Below are positions 35,591 through 49,400 of a stretch of DNA of 64,000 nt, one piece after another (position 1 is the first letter of the stretch; each line of letters opens with the position of its first letter). The notes below the pieces were generated by a model, which worked only from the letters and a program-made list of their open reading frames with translations, searched no databases and was not told where the DNA came from. The translations under genes and the position numbers were made by a program. The DNA comes from Limanda limanda (taxonomy: Eukaryota; Chordata; Actinopteri; Pleuronectiformes; Pleuronectidae), in the NCBI RefSeq assembly GCF_963576545.1, contig NC_083642.1:7516901-7580900 (forward strand), written 5' to 3'.

Positions 35591-36454
35591 TTTGACTGCT
35601 GCTGATGTTTATTAAAAGGAATTGGACTGTAAGACTTAGAAGAATACATGTTGAATCTGGTAAACAGACTGAGGGCACCTGTTTATCCCATTTTTTTTCA
35701 TATTGAACGCATTGCATGTAAAAATTCGGGTTCACAGGATATGCATTCCACATACAGACAGACATTCAGCTCATGGAACTCCTACTGAGATGCACAATTG
35801 CACTTCTCAGAAAAGAACTGAAATGTTTGACCAGCAAAGTTTAAGTGTTTTCTCTTTAAATGGTAGTGTAACAATCATGTTAGAGCTCAGCCTCTCAGCC
35901 TGTGCTGTTTCTCTTTACGACCTCAGACTTAGACGTGGGTCATAATATCAAACTGCATTCTGATTTCAGGTCAAAGACGTCTCGTTAGAAAAATTCACAG
36001 CCATTGCTTCAAAACCAGCAGAGGACTATGCCTTTCAAATCGAGAACTACAACGGACTGAAAGGAATACTGCTAAAGTTTCAAAAAAGGATTTTTAAAAT
36101 GGAAGGTGATATTGGATATTTTTCTTTTCTCTCTATCAAACAATGTTATAACAAATACCATAGCCTATACATACCAATACTAGTGAACTAATTTTGTTCC
36201 ATATTTAGGCTCCAGTGTGGCTCGAGGAGAAGACTTGAAGGAGGAAATGGCTCAGAGTGGATTCAGTGCTGTCTTCTATAACGTCAGTAAAGTGAAAAAA
36301 GACAAAAGTCTGAGCACATTCAAAATCCCAGTGGTTTCTATACACAGGTGCAGACAAACAGTAGAGTTAATTCCCTCCTGAACAAAGCGGCTGTCTTGTT
36401 GAGGGACCACTGTTTACAATCTTCCATTGTTTTTTCTGGATGAAACAACAATTC

Positions 36455-37200
36455 TTTTTATATATTTGATCTTGTTTATCATTTTATTTTATATGTTGTT
36501 TTTTTTCCGTTTTTGTTTTGTGTTGTATATATATTCTGTTTTTATGTTTTTATGTTCATTGTATGCACCAACAACCAGAGCAAATTCCAGGTAGGTGTAA
36601 ACCTACTTGGCAGTAAATACCTTCTGATTCTGATTCTGAGCTCTTTCTATTTTATTTGTGTCATTCCTTAATTTTACTTGAAAATTGTTGTTATCTGCGC
36701 TTTCGTATTTTTAAATTGTTCTGTTGTGTCTGTGTTTAAAAAAAATGTTATATCCGTGTATGAAAAGGTACTTGATAAATAAATTAGCTTTTCCTTTCCT
36801 TAAAGGCTCAGTGTGTAGAATGTAGTGACATCTAGTGGTGAAGGTGCATATTGCAGCTGAAGGAGAATCTATGGTCGCCTTCAGTTGTTATTTAAAACTC
36901 AAAAGGTATTTAGTTTGTCCAGTCTGGGCTACTGTAAAAAAAACACATGGCCACCCAGGCTAACAACTGTATCTGCCCAATGCCCACAGCACACTTCATA
37001 TGGTTTCAAATGCAACGTTGTGTTTGTAAACACGTTTTTAAAAAGTAGAAGTAATTGTGTCTATTGTACAATTAATAAACCATATTGCTTTATATTTTTA
37101 TACATAGTTAAACTTTATATTATTGTTGTTATTATTTTGTATCACCCAAACACTCCTTCCCTGAACACCCAGCAGATGGCAGCATTATGTTGCTGTAGTT
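36455..37200. other. Boundary between the integrin array and bltp3a
   Basis: Past the break of unit 3 homology the sequence is AT-rich. It includes a reverse-orientation fragment (36803-36960) of the MITE-like repeat found in introns 14 and 15 of units 1 and 2. No gene seen. Confidence 0.5.
36803..36960. repeat. MITE-like repeat fragment, inverted relative to the intron copies
   Basis: Starts AAAGGCTCAGTGTGTAGAA and contains CATCTAGTGGTGAAGG and GTTTGTCCAGTCTGGGCTA, the reverse complement of the element at 2929-3313. It supports a dispersed family with TTAAAGG-type ends. Confidence 0.55.
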
Positions 37201-37257
37201 TTGTGTGTGTGTGAGAGAGAGACAGAAAGAGAGAGAGAGAATGTGTGTGTGTGTTTT
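37201..37257. repeat. GT/GA microsatellite
   Basis: Runs of GT, then GA, then GT upstream of bltp3a, within or just before its 5' untranslated region. Confidence 0.85.
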
Positions 37258-37341
37258 TTTTGTGCATGTGTGCATGTGTTTGTGTGAGTCCGGTGTGTAG
37301 CAGTGTAGCTGTGCAACAGCAGCAGCAGCAGTTAGCAGAAG

Positions 37342-37404
37342 ATGCTCACAGTTAGCTCCTTGCTCTGAATGGAGGCTGCCACCGGCTGCTTCGTGTTTAT
37401 TTAA
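37342..37404 (+). promoter_or_regulatory. Two back-to-back short upstream ORFs before bltp3a
   Basis: ATG at 37342 runs 8 codons to TGA (37366-37368). The next ATG begins immediately at 37369 and runs 11 codons to TAA (37402-37404), 43 nt before the main ATG. They matter only if transcription starts upstream of 37342, which is not known. Confidence 0.4.
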
Positions 37405-37447
37405 CCGGGAGATCCGCTGCTCAGCAGGGACACGGACCCGAGGAGAG

Positions 37448-40400
37448 ATGGCTGGAATCATCAAGAAGCAAATCTTGAAACATTTGTCCCGGTAAGTGTC
37501 CGGCTCGTCTGGTTGTTAGCCTGTTAGCTCGGCTGGGTCCAGGATAGGTCTAAATCGGTCTAAATATACAGTCTATGTTCCAACGTCAGTGACTAAAACT
37601 CAGATAACTGTGTGTTTGTCATTTGCACCGATTCACAAACTGTGAAGCTGCCAAGAGGAACCAGAGGAGGGTGGACAGGGACAGTGAAGACAGACTGTCC
37701 TCTCAGCACATCATCACTTTACCAACTGTCTGTCTGTGTGTCTGGTTAACAATAAGATAATTATACGAATAAAACGTCTGTATTCTGCGTTAAAATGTGC
37801 TTTGGAAAGCTGCTGTATCAGATTAAATGAGCCCAATGCTTCCTCTGCCTTTACCCAACTGTCTACTTGTATATCTTATATTATGATTATTCAATATCTA
37901 CACCTGAATAGCGTTCATTCTCACCCCCCATGTCTGTCTGGGGACACATTAAATAAGATAATAATATAATAAAGCGTCTGTATTCTGCGTTAAATGTGCT
38001 ATAGAAAGCTGATATATTAGATTAAATGAGCCCTAGGATTCCTCTGCCTTTACCCAACTGTCTTCTTATATATCTTACATTATGACTATTCAATATCTAC
38101 ACCTGAATAGCAGTCATTCTCAACCTCCCATGTCTGTCTGACACATTAAAGGTGTAGTTCACCCCCAAAATGAAAATTCACTCATCTACAGAAATACTTG
38201 TGGAGGCTCAGGGGTAAACAGAGTTGTAGCCAAATGGTGAGCAGTTCTTCAAATGTAAAAAGACAACAATTAATAGATATAAAATGCCTCCATACTTCTC
38301 CTGTGGTGTCATCCAAGTGTCTGTAAGCCCGATATTCATATACTAATCAAAAAGAGGTAATTTACATCATGTTTTTAGCCTAAATGTTGTCTGATATCCT
38401 CCTTCACAGTTGGATCTTTTCCCTTTTTTAGCTTTTATTTAGGCAGAATGTGTTTTTTTCTGTTGCTCTCAGTTTAGCACAGCTCACAGTGAACTAATGT
38501 AATTTGGGTGAAATGTGTTTAAAAGGCCCCTGGTAGCCCGGCTGGACGGGGTAAAGGCTAAAGTTGATCTTGAGTGTGAAATCAGAGATAGGACACAGCA
38601 TCTCCGTTAATGGGCGGTCATAAAGTACACACCCACTGTATGTTTTGTCCTAAACATACAGATGGAGCGTTATATTTACACACAGTGAGCTGCTGAGGGT
38701 TGTTGGGTTTACACTGAATCGACACTTAAAGGCTGATCCTTTTGTGTTAATTGTTTTATATTGCAATCATTAAACTAAACATTTGTGCTTTGGCAGGATA
38801 CTATCACAATGGTTTCTTTTTTTACCTAAAGAGGCTGTGGAATTTCCTCCTTTCTTAAACCATGTTAATCTCAGCAATTAGCCCATTTAAGAAATAATAG
38901 AAACACTAGTCTTTGTTCTAATGTTTAGTTCTTAATCATGCACGCCACACAAATCACTTCTTTACACTCTTATCTGCCGATCTGGCACTTGTTAGTTGTT
39001 GTCGTACGGTTGAGTCACAGCTGTTATGTATGGTCAGCGTGCGTTTTTATCTCGAGTGTGGGAGTTAATGTGAAACGTTAGTTTTAGGAAAGCAGTGGAT
39101 CAGGTTGTGTTGAGCTGTTATTCTTGTGCAGAGTAGCTTTTGACCAGCTTGTCAGGTTTATCAGGTGCAGCGAGGAGTTGGGACAAACAGCGTTAATAAA
39201 GTTCACTCTATTTTCACGTCTTCAAGCTTATTCTGTGGCTTTTTCAGCAGCATTTCTCTGTGGATTTCCAAAATGTCACATGGATATGTCAGGACAGTTT
39301 TCGATCATGTTATGAAAGCAAAATTAAATATACGTGACAAATGAATTAGCTCCCATTGCTCCTATATTCCCCCTGTGTTGGGTCGTAAGGTGGTGGAGCT
39401 CCCTATGTTAGCCTTCTTAACCTAGTTGAGGTATGCAGCTTTATGGGTTTTACTCGAGTAAAGGAGATTGCCACGGTTTCTCAGGATGACTCATTCAGAT
39501 GCACTGCTTCATCTAAGTCAAGCTGCATAATTCATTTGTGTCTTCTAGGTCATCAGTGACGTCTGCTGGTGTTTCCCTGATAGAAGTTACACTGAACCAC
39601 TCCAGATCCAGCCTGTGTGTTCTCTCCTCTAATACAATTAGCTTTAACATATTTATCTGGTTCTTTTCCTCAGGTTCACCAAGAATCTGTCCCCGGACAA
39701 GATCAACCTGAGCACGTTGAAGGGGGAGGGGCAGCTGTCCAACCTTGAACTCGATGAGGAGGTTCTGCAGAACATGCTGGACCTGCCCACCTGGCTGGCG
39801 GTCACACGGGTCTTCTGCAACAAAGCCGCCATCAGGGTACGTTCCTGACCAGTCAAACCTGATTGTGAGGCTGGTCTGATAAGTGAAGCTTTCTCCCTTT
39901 TCTATTGAAACACCAGGGCTGCTGCAGAAATGCTGCACCAATTATGTAAATGTAACTCTTGTCTCCTTGTTGATTCTCATACTAATCAAGGGTTTCCTGT
40001 TTATTAACGCCAAAGAGGTGCTTTTGAAAGCGTGTAGAGTCACTGAGCAAATAAGCAGTGGCAGTGGCACAATGGCTGGAGGCGCTGCAGAGAGGACGAT
40101 GTGATCTCCCAGACCAGCGCTGCTTGTTGATAATGGAGAGGCTTCATGTCGTGATTCAGAGGGACACAACAGGCCAGAGGCTAAAGTGATCCTGAGATAT
40201 ACTGGCTGCTGCTGTACATTGAGCTGTAAGGAGCTGCTCTGTGCTCTCAAATGATCCCCAAACATGACATTTAAAAGTAGCTTTTAAAGTAGTATGTCCA
40301 ATATTATTACACATATGTATTACATATGTATGTGTGTGTGTGTGTATGTTTGTATCTTTGTTTGTTTTATGTTTGCTGCTGTACTGTATTTTATTGACTA

Positions 40401-43400
40401 AATAAACCCAAAGCTATTTTTATAGCTTTCTTTTATAGCATACATTTTTATCTGTCTCCACACCAGTGACAGTTGTACCTGGAGGTTTTATATCCGTCCA
40501 TCTGTCTGTCCCACTCACTCTTGAAAAGACAATATCTCAGGAATTCGCTTGGACGCAAGGATGAGGGTCTCTGTGATTTCCTAAAACACCTTTTTGCCTT
40601 TTGAGCGTTGAGGGAATTTCTTCAAATTAAGCTCAAAGGTTCAACTGGATGTTTTGTGAACGTGTTTCATCAGGAATTACCAGAGAGAATTTTATGACTT
40701 CTGGCACAAACTCAGGGATGACTGATAGGAATTGGTGGTCAAAAGTCAAGGTCGCTGTGACCTCAGACACTAAAAGTCTCAACATCCATTTTAGGAGTCT
40801 GGAAAGATTTAAATGTGCAGTGTAACTTGATTGGTTGGTGGAGACATACAACCATAATGCAGTTATTTCAGCTCAACCCAATATTGAGGTTTGTGGTGTT
40901 GCCACCAGTCAACAGAGTGACTCCTGTTTAAAAGCATCTCCTTCACAAATTCATGTTTGTCTTTTACTATTTGTTTAGAAATGCCTCAGGCTTTCTCTTT
41001 AAAAAAGCTTTAATTTGAAACTTGAACTGTGATACTAGTTTATACAAACACTCTTTTGTTGTGAGGCTCCCAGAGATAAAGACTGTTTAGTGGATTGCAA
41101 TGCCTCTTAGCTGGCAACAGCCGTGGCACAACGCATTATGTTTTCCGGTTTTGCTGATCCTCCTTTATTTATGTGACCATAACTCAGGATTGAATGCACC
41201 TATTAGGAACACAAATCGGACTAATGTGTAAAAGGACATTATAATGATATATTATATCCAAAGGGTCACAGGTCACATTCACTGTGAGATCATAATGTTC
41301 TGCACAGACACTTATTCAGCAACATAACTCAGTAGTAGAGGGGAAAGTTACTGTATTTGGTGAACTGAGGCATACAACTGCCATGTGGTAATTCCAGTTA
41401 ATGGGTCGGTCAATTTCCTATTTAAAAATGTCATGTCCTAAAAACTCATTTTAAAATATTTGTTAACCTTGTTTGATCCCAAACATTAGGGACATTAATA
41501 ACCTTTTCCTTTTTTCCTTTTTTCTAATCATAAAATCAGACACTATGTCTCTAATTTCCTGTGTTGGGCCTGTGCTTGCTGAACAAACAGCAGCACAGGC
41601 AGTTTGACAGAAATGAAGGTTATTGTTGTTTTCCCTGCTTCATGTTGTGGGAGCTTGAGTGTCACTGTGGCCTTGTGCCCGGTGAATGACAAACAGTGCA
41701 GAATGCTGTAGCAAGTGTTCGTGACTGACGCTCTTGACCCTGCTGTCCTTTCTTTTCAGATACAATGGACCAAGTTGAAAACAAGCCCTATCTGCCTGGT
41801 AAAGAACAGTTCTATTTTTGTCCCTCTGCAGAATTCCTCTACATTTCTTCAACACGAAGCCTCCCCTGTGTTTTAATCCAAAATAAGAAAACTCTGGCCT
41901 GACTCCAGCAGTGCCCTTTACAGATATTCTGCACACTAGGCTGCTTATCATCGGTAAATATTAGGCCATCTCTACGTACCCTATCTCAATGGTACGCCGT
42001 GTTTTGGTTTCCTCTCTCGTGCAGTTCTTGGATAAGGTCGAGGTGGAGATGAGGACGTGTGAAGAGCCTCGCCCCCCCAACGGCCCCTCTCCTATCGCTA
42101 TCACAGCAGGACAGAGGTCAGTCTGCGTATCAGACGATGAATCCTGAACCACATCTACATGTCATGTAACACGGTGAAATGTGCCTTCGCTCATCTTTAT
42201 ATTGTGCTTTCACAGCGAGTACGGCTTCGCAGAGAAAGTGGTGGAGGGCATGTCAGTTAGAATCAACTCCATCACCATCAAGGTGCAGGCTCAGGCCTTC
42301 CACGCCTCCTTTGAGCTCTGGCAGCTCCAAGGCAACAGCCTCAACCCCAAATGGCAGCACAGTGACCTCCGCTACACCCGCGTCACCGACCCAAAGAGAG
42401 GAGAGGTACACTTTCACTAACCCACTCGGGCAATCTTCTACCACAGAAAACACATCTGCCCTGCTTGGTCCTTATTATCTGAAGGGACGATGTTGAGATG
42501 AGCAACCTTTCAGAATGAGATCTTATAATCCACTTAGAGGGAATTGCTTTTTATTCCTCTGTTTGTCTAAAAACAGATCTTACCCTTACCACACCAGTAG
42601 CAATAACTCCATATAAATGTTGGAAATTTGTGCTTTTATGTTTTGATCGTTTTCAATTTTGATTTGATTTGTTTCCATTAGGTTTTGACATTCAAAGAAA
42701 TCAACTGGCAGAGTCTCCGAATTGAGGCGGACGCCATTGAGAGCGATGACCAGGACCTCGGCAGCACGCCGTTGCGTCTCATCACCAACCAGGGTCGCAT
42801 TCGCATCGCTCTAAAACGCAAAGTACGACTGTGTTTCTACTATTCATGGGATGGTTAGATATCACATGTGTAAATTCATCTCAATTACAAATGATTTGTC
42901 CCAACTTGTGAATTCTTCATTGTTCTCTCCAGATAAAGGACTGTAACGTGTTGGCGTCCAAGCTGCTCTTCATTTTGGACGACCTGCTGTGGGTGCTGAC
43001 CGACTCTCAACTCAAAGCGATCATTCATTACGCCAAATCTCTGAGTGAGGCCATGGAGAAGTCGGCCCAGCAGAGGAAGAGCATGACCGCCGAATCCCTG
43101 CAGGTACCGCCTCCTTGATTGGTTAACGAACAATATACGTTGAGAAGTTTAAACTACATTCTTCATGTGTTTTAAAGGATAATCTTGGCCAATGTCAGGA
43201 TTAAAACATCTAAGCTTGATTCAGTCATACATTGCAATTGATTTGATGTTTGACAATGAAATTAATGTTTTCAGACAAACGTTGATTTAAGTTTAAAGCT
43301 GCCAGGAACACGAATGCAAGAAAAGTGACACAGACAACAAAAACAAAACAAACAATTTAAATAAATTTACAAATATTACAGTTACAGTAGAAGGTTTCTT

Positions 43401-46400
43401 AAAATAAAAGAAGTTCCACTATATTCATTTAGAATTGTTACATAAATATAATTATAATACAGTAACAAAACAAAAACATTTATTTAAAGTGTTATTATAT
43501 CAACTCATTTTGATGTCTTTGTTAATAAAAAGTTACTCTCCACACATGAAGAAAATCACTGTGTTAAAGCCTTGCATCAGCACTTTCAGCTGATTTTGAT
43601 CTTGTTTATGCATAATATAAAAATAAAGTTGTTACTATAAATAAAACAAACTCAGTGCATCCACCGATACAACGTCAGACTCCAGATTGGTTTGCAGTTA
43701 TGCATTCATTCAGTTTCCTCTTACAAGGGACACTGAGAAAGACTCTGACACTGAGCTTTCTGTAGAAGAGAATTTGTGTTGTGAGAAATTTTTTCCTAAT
43801 TTTCTTGGTTGATTATATTGAGATGTTTTCCTTCCCTCTGTGGTTCAGACGTCTCCTCCATCTCCTGGCCTCCACAGCTTGTGGACGGAGCCCCCCCCTG
43901 CTCCGACCGGCACCCCCAACAACATGAGTCAATACTTTGATCTCTACGATGTAAAGGAGTCTTCGTACCACACCTTCATATCCCGCTTGGACTTACACAT
44001 ATGCAATGATAGTTCTTCAATGGATGAAGGTTTGTTGGGAAGAACTCACCATGTGCTAAAAGCATCAAAATGCGTAAATTCTCTTGTAACTCCAGTAGAT
44101 TTCTGCTGCTCTGTATGGTTGTAAAGCCAAGTTCGTACTCTCAGAATAACCCTTAAATTTGAGTTAATTTCTAAGTATTTAATGTGATGGTGTTTTTAAC
44201 GTCTGTAATGTGATTTTGCACAGATGAGCCTCCTCCGGGTTTGCAGGGTGCGATGCAGCTGACCTTCAGGAAGCTGGGTTTTGATTACTATCCCATCCAC
44301 AGACCTGGTGAGTGTGATGACTGCGACCATAATTCAACTGCCGCTCACCCTGAGGCTTTGCACTTGTCCGACCGCAAACCACAGCGTCCAGTTAAGAGTG
44401 GCTGTTAGGAGGATTACCATTCAAGCAGACTAATGGCCTGAGAGAGTGTGCCCAGTGCCATTAGTCTTTGTGGAATTCCTGAAGTGTAGAATGTAGAACA
44501 GCCTCCAAGCCCTTATGGTCAATTAAACAAAGTTTTAAAAAAGCTTTTTTTTTTTTATATATATAACAGGCTTTCGAATATGAAAATAGGAAACTGTATC
44601 AAACAACACAGTTCTTATTCTGTATCTGCAGATGTTTGGGTAATGGGTTTGAAAATATTATTGCTTTTCCACATTTTACTGGGTTGTAGACTTGCATCAA
44701 GTGATCTGTTTAATTTAAATAAAGTTAAAGACCTCATTTAGGTTTAGCATGACTTTCCATATTTTAGCCCTTAATTGCCATTTTGGTTTGTTTATATTTC
44801 ATATATTTTGAGTTTAACAATTTGCAGACTAGAGCAAGTCATAATTGCAGATTGCTGAATCATATTTGCTTTTTGATATTTCTCTAATCCAGCTGATGGG
44901 TGTCGACACTGGGAGCGTCACAGTGGAGCCATGGAGGCTCAAGCCCAGTGGGCTGGGAAACTTCTGCAGGAGTACCACAAGAGAGTTGAGGCCTCCGGGA
45001 TCCCAGGGCCACACACCGAGGGGCCCCGGCCAACCAAGGACGGTCCTGCAAAGCCAGGCCAAGGTAGGAATGAATGTACAGGTTTGAATTTTCCAAAAGA
45101 AAAACCGATACAATGAAATAATGGTTTTATTACAGTTCAAACTTAAATCCACTTTATAAAAGTTTGGTTGGAGATGGATCTGTTGCCATGGCTAATCTTC
45201 TGAATCACTAATTGCAAATTGCTATGACACCCCATTTATCAACAAGTACATCTCCATGGCAACTGAGCAAACTCCATCTGCTGATGAAGATTGAGTGATG
45301 TGATTGTAAAGGAAGTGGACTCAAAATCGTGATTATTTAGAATCTTCGTAGCTACAGTCAAATGCCAGAAAAACAACTGAGATGCTGTTAACATCACAAC
45401 ATCTTTGAGAAGTGGTGCACAGGGGTGATGGTAGCACTACGACATACAAACCTACATATGGTTCAATAAGAATAACATTCTTATGATGAGGCAAAAATCC
45501 ACATCTGTAAAAAATTTGTTTTTTCTGTTGTGCTTGTGCGGAAGCGAGTTATTTGAAGTGTTTCCTCTCCTGTGTAAACGCATTAGATGGACAGTCTGAG
45601 AAAGAACAGACGACCTCCAGGAACACTGCTCCGACCGGCTCATCTCTGAAGAGGCTGCGATCCAGCTGCGTGGTGGTCAGGGTGGATGACGTGGACATTC
45701 ACCAGGCAAGCTTTTATCATCCGCTGATTTGATTTATCTGCTCTGACAGAAGCTTTACTCTCCAATTAAAAGGTGGTTATCTGCTGTGGATCATACCACC
45801 GAGCACAGAGCAGCAGCTCATGTAGAATCATATCTTAAAGAATTAACTTAGAAAATTATATCCTCAGATGTGACCACCAGGTCCCCACTGTGGACTACAA
45901 TGATGCCAGCATAGATTACACGAGTGGATGTTGGAAATAGTTCTGTGACAATAACACTAAATATACTGCAGATATGAGTCTCCATTCAAAAATAAAATAA
46001 AATCACGTCACACAGTTGCCTTAGACATTTATAAGATGGAAAGAGAGGGACAGTCTACTCCAGCTAAAATTCTCATGTGCTACAGTGTGATCATCGCTTG
46101 CACTTGATTCAAATTGGAATAGACAGTGTCAGATTATCAGCCTCGGAGGCATCTGCATGACAGACTTTGCAGAACAGCCATTCAGTTTGTTTGAACAGGA
46201 GCTGATTTGACATATTAATGGAATGATGTGTAAATATTTTGCATCAAATTACCCATGTAAGTAAAGGCTGCTTCTTGGTGTTGCTTTCCTAAAGACCACA
46301 GATTTCAATATGACATTCCTGATGTTTTCAGCAAAATTACTACTGTATTCTCAGTGAGAACACAATAACACTATAAATGTCACTTCACCTGCTGTATCGT

Positions 46401-49400
46401 CTTTTATCCGAGATGGAGAAACCCCCGTTCTATTCAAATTACACTCTCTGGCACATTTTGCATTTCACACTTTCTTTTATCACAAAAGAACGAGAACACT
46501 CTCTGGGTTTTTTTTCAGTTAAAAACACTTGTACTTCCTCATTTGTTAGAACAAGAGACACTTTCTCTATGTAAATTATCTATGTGTGGACAGGAAGTCC
46601 CTGATATGCAGACTCAGGTGTTTTAGCTCTGTTCTGTGCAGCAAATGTTTACTATTGTTGATTTATTCATTTATTGTATCTAAAACTGTGTCTATCCTCC
46701 GCCTCCAGGTGTCTACAAGGGGCCGTCAGAACAAGAAGACCCAGTCTTTATTGTCCTGTAACCGTAAAACTCTGCGTTTGCCAGACAGCGTACCAGCAAT
46801 TCATCTGCAGTTCACTGAGTACTACTTTCCTGACAACCCAAGTCTCTCGGGTACCAACTTTTCTTTTAGTTTATTGTTATTGTGGGCTTCTGCTTTGCTA
46901 CATTCACACGACAGAAGGTTTAGTCACCACCAACATATTTCTCTTGGATATGTTAAGGCATTTTTTTGTTTACTTTGTGTTACTTATAATTGATGATAAA
47001 AAAAATTCTCCCCCCATCAACTACTCCTGCCTTCTTCCTTTCTTCCAGTGCCCACCTCGAACCTGTATGCCCAGTTAAACGGCCTGCAGCTGTGTGTGGA
47101 CCCGGCCAGTGTGCTGTGGATCAATCTGTTCTCCAGGGGTCTGCTGCACACGCTGGACCAGGTCAAAGCTTTCTACCATCTGCAAGACAGTAGCAAGGCT
47201 GAGGAGCATGTAGACGTCCGCATGGATGCAGCTCAGCTTAAGGTGAATACACAACGGTTTGCAGTGATTTTGTATCATTAATTGTTCACCTTTTAAAAGT
47301 AATGTAATTGATTTTGTTTGATGTTTTTTTTTATAGTTGATCATTCCCTTGGATTCCTCCATACTGGACCATCCAGAGCGTCCACAGTCTCTATGCATTA
47401 CCGTTCCCCAGATGGCGCTCAGCAACACTCGCCTCTGCCCCCATGGCTCCAGAGCTGACCTCCACACCATCTATGACAAGTTTTCCAGCTGCTCTTTCTT
47501 CCAACCCACGTCACCTTGCTCTTACCCCAGAGACCCTAGTGCCTTCCATCCCATCCCCTCCTCCCTCCTCCATCTCTCCCAGGAGACAGAGCCTCAACCT
47601 CTGGATGGAAAGCAGCTACGATCCCAGGACGTCTGGTCCCTCAGTCTGTCCCGTGTAACCCTGGGTTTCGATGGAGCTCGGCGATTCCCCAAAGGCCGGA
47701 CCCAGCCCTTTGTCGAGCCCTTCGCCGTGTCCGTGTGGATGTGTCAGCCCGCTGCCTTGAAAAGCGCTTTGTCGTCTTCCTCCTCCACTCCCAGCAGAGA
47801 CCACCAGCCTCCTGCAGCACAGGAAGAGGCTTCGCTTGCCTCTATCCACTTCCTGGTTCACACCAACACTCCAGTGAAATTGTGGCTCAACCACTACCAG
47901 TATGTAGCACTGCTGAGAATGAAGGATTCCATGGCTCGGTTGGGGGCCGAGCTGGGCCGGGACCTGCGAGATGTTAAACAGGCTCGTGGCCAGAAGACAA
48001 ACAACCCTGCTTCTGTTTGCGTCGCCCTTCTGGTGGACTCGGCAGAACTCGGTCTCCTGCTGCCACCGGTCAGCTCAGAGCCAGAGGAAGAGGTCCCCCA
48101 CACTCCAGAGACAGACAGCATGACAGACTCTGATATTTCCCCGACTCATCACTCGGCAGAGCTGGTCCCGGAGGACGGTGGGATGGAAAACGGCATCTCC
48201 TCTGAGTTGGATCAGGATGAACACGTGGAGGAGGCGTGTGAGGCTGTGGAGGAGGGGCCGGAGCAGGACGGTTTGTCAACACAAGTGGACAATGCTGTCC
48301 TCTCACACCCCCTGTCACCTGGACACTCCCCTGCCCTGTCCCGCGTGCCGTCCAGCTTCAGCCTGGAGGGAGAGCTGTCAAGCGCCATTAACGTGACCAA
48401 GGATGCGACTAAAGATGCCATCAGTGCCTCGCTGGACCTGACAAAGGGAGCGTTTTCAATAACAAAAGATGCATTTAGCCTTCTGAGTCGTGGCTCGGGG
48501 ATGAGCAAACTGTTCAGTCCAAAGTAAGTGCCAGTGCTCCCCTGCTGGGCTGTTGGTGAAAACAATATGATTGTTTGTGTGCCTGGACCCCTGCTGTGCA
48601 CTACCTGCTTTCACCGGCTGTCCCTTAACGACTGTGTTTTCATAGGGAACAGGTCCAGCGTTCAGAGGAGTCCTCCCCCTCGCTGGCTGCCGGCCTGCGT
48701 CACCAACCGATGAAGCAGTCTCCTTCCCAGCATTCCTTCGATAGTGCTATCTTGGAGGGCAGCCTACCTGATGAGAATCATGTGGATAGTGACGTCAGCG
48801 ACGGTTTTGTTATTCTCATGGACTCAGGTACTTGAAAGTTTCCATAACAAATTCTCTGAATACCTCAGGCGACACCTACTGCAGCTTTATATTTTGTTTC
48901 CAGAGTCAGGCGTGGAGTCCATGCGTCCCAACAACACTGCACTAGGCAGCCGGGGAAGCCCCGCCCCGGGGACAGAGGGGGGGTCATCAGCTGACCTCAG
49001 CAGCTCCCTGTCCCAAAGTATTGAGGACGTGTCTGAGGACATGGTGGGTTACTCTTCTGATATAAAGTTCTATACAAACAAAAGATTGGTTGATTGTTTA
49101 ACATTGGAGCTCCGTTATGTGTCTGAACAAATAATATCTCAAAGAATAATTCAAATCATTTAAAGTGTGATTTCATTGTGCTGTGGTTACAGTCTTCGGT
49201 GTTGTTACTGATCCTGAGTGGAGCAGCATGTACCATGGAAGTAAAGGGAGAAAACCAAGTTGTGGCTGTGGAAGCCCAGAATCTGAGCCCTGTGCAGATG
49301 GGAACCATCAAGGTGTCCGACGTGCTGACTGGGCTCGTACAAGGTAAACTGGTTATTGTGGACACACTGACATTTCCTGTTCGTCTTTGCTATGAGTCCT

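Larger units (their letters stand above)
30509..36282 (+). pseudogene. Tandem unit 3: CD11-like integrin alpha relic, I-domain exons only
   Basis: The start-codon exon (30509) matches unit 2, but codon 4 is TAG. Intron 1 then jumps at about 30830 into the middle of exon 5 (remnant about 30831-30935, with a 1-nt loss), so exons 2-4 are deleted. Exons 6-10 remain: 31039-31169, 31280-31422, 31654-31801, 35970-36105, 36209-36282, all in their original lengths and open. MIDAS-region changes versus unit 2 include FLFDGSGSM for FLVDGSGSM and TNTHEAL for TNTHGAL. Exon 10 donor is GTCAGT instead of GTGAGT. Homology to units 1/2 ends in intron 10 at about 36454; nothing of exons 11-31 follows. A full-length LINE lies in intron 8. 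The nonsense codon, deletions and truncation mark a pseudogene, although the I-domain exons themselves have not decayed. Confidence 0.85.
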
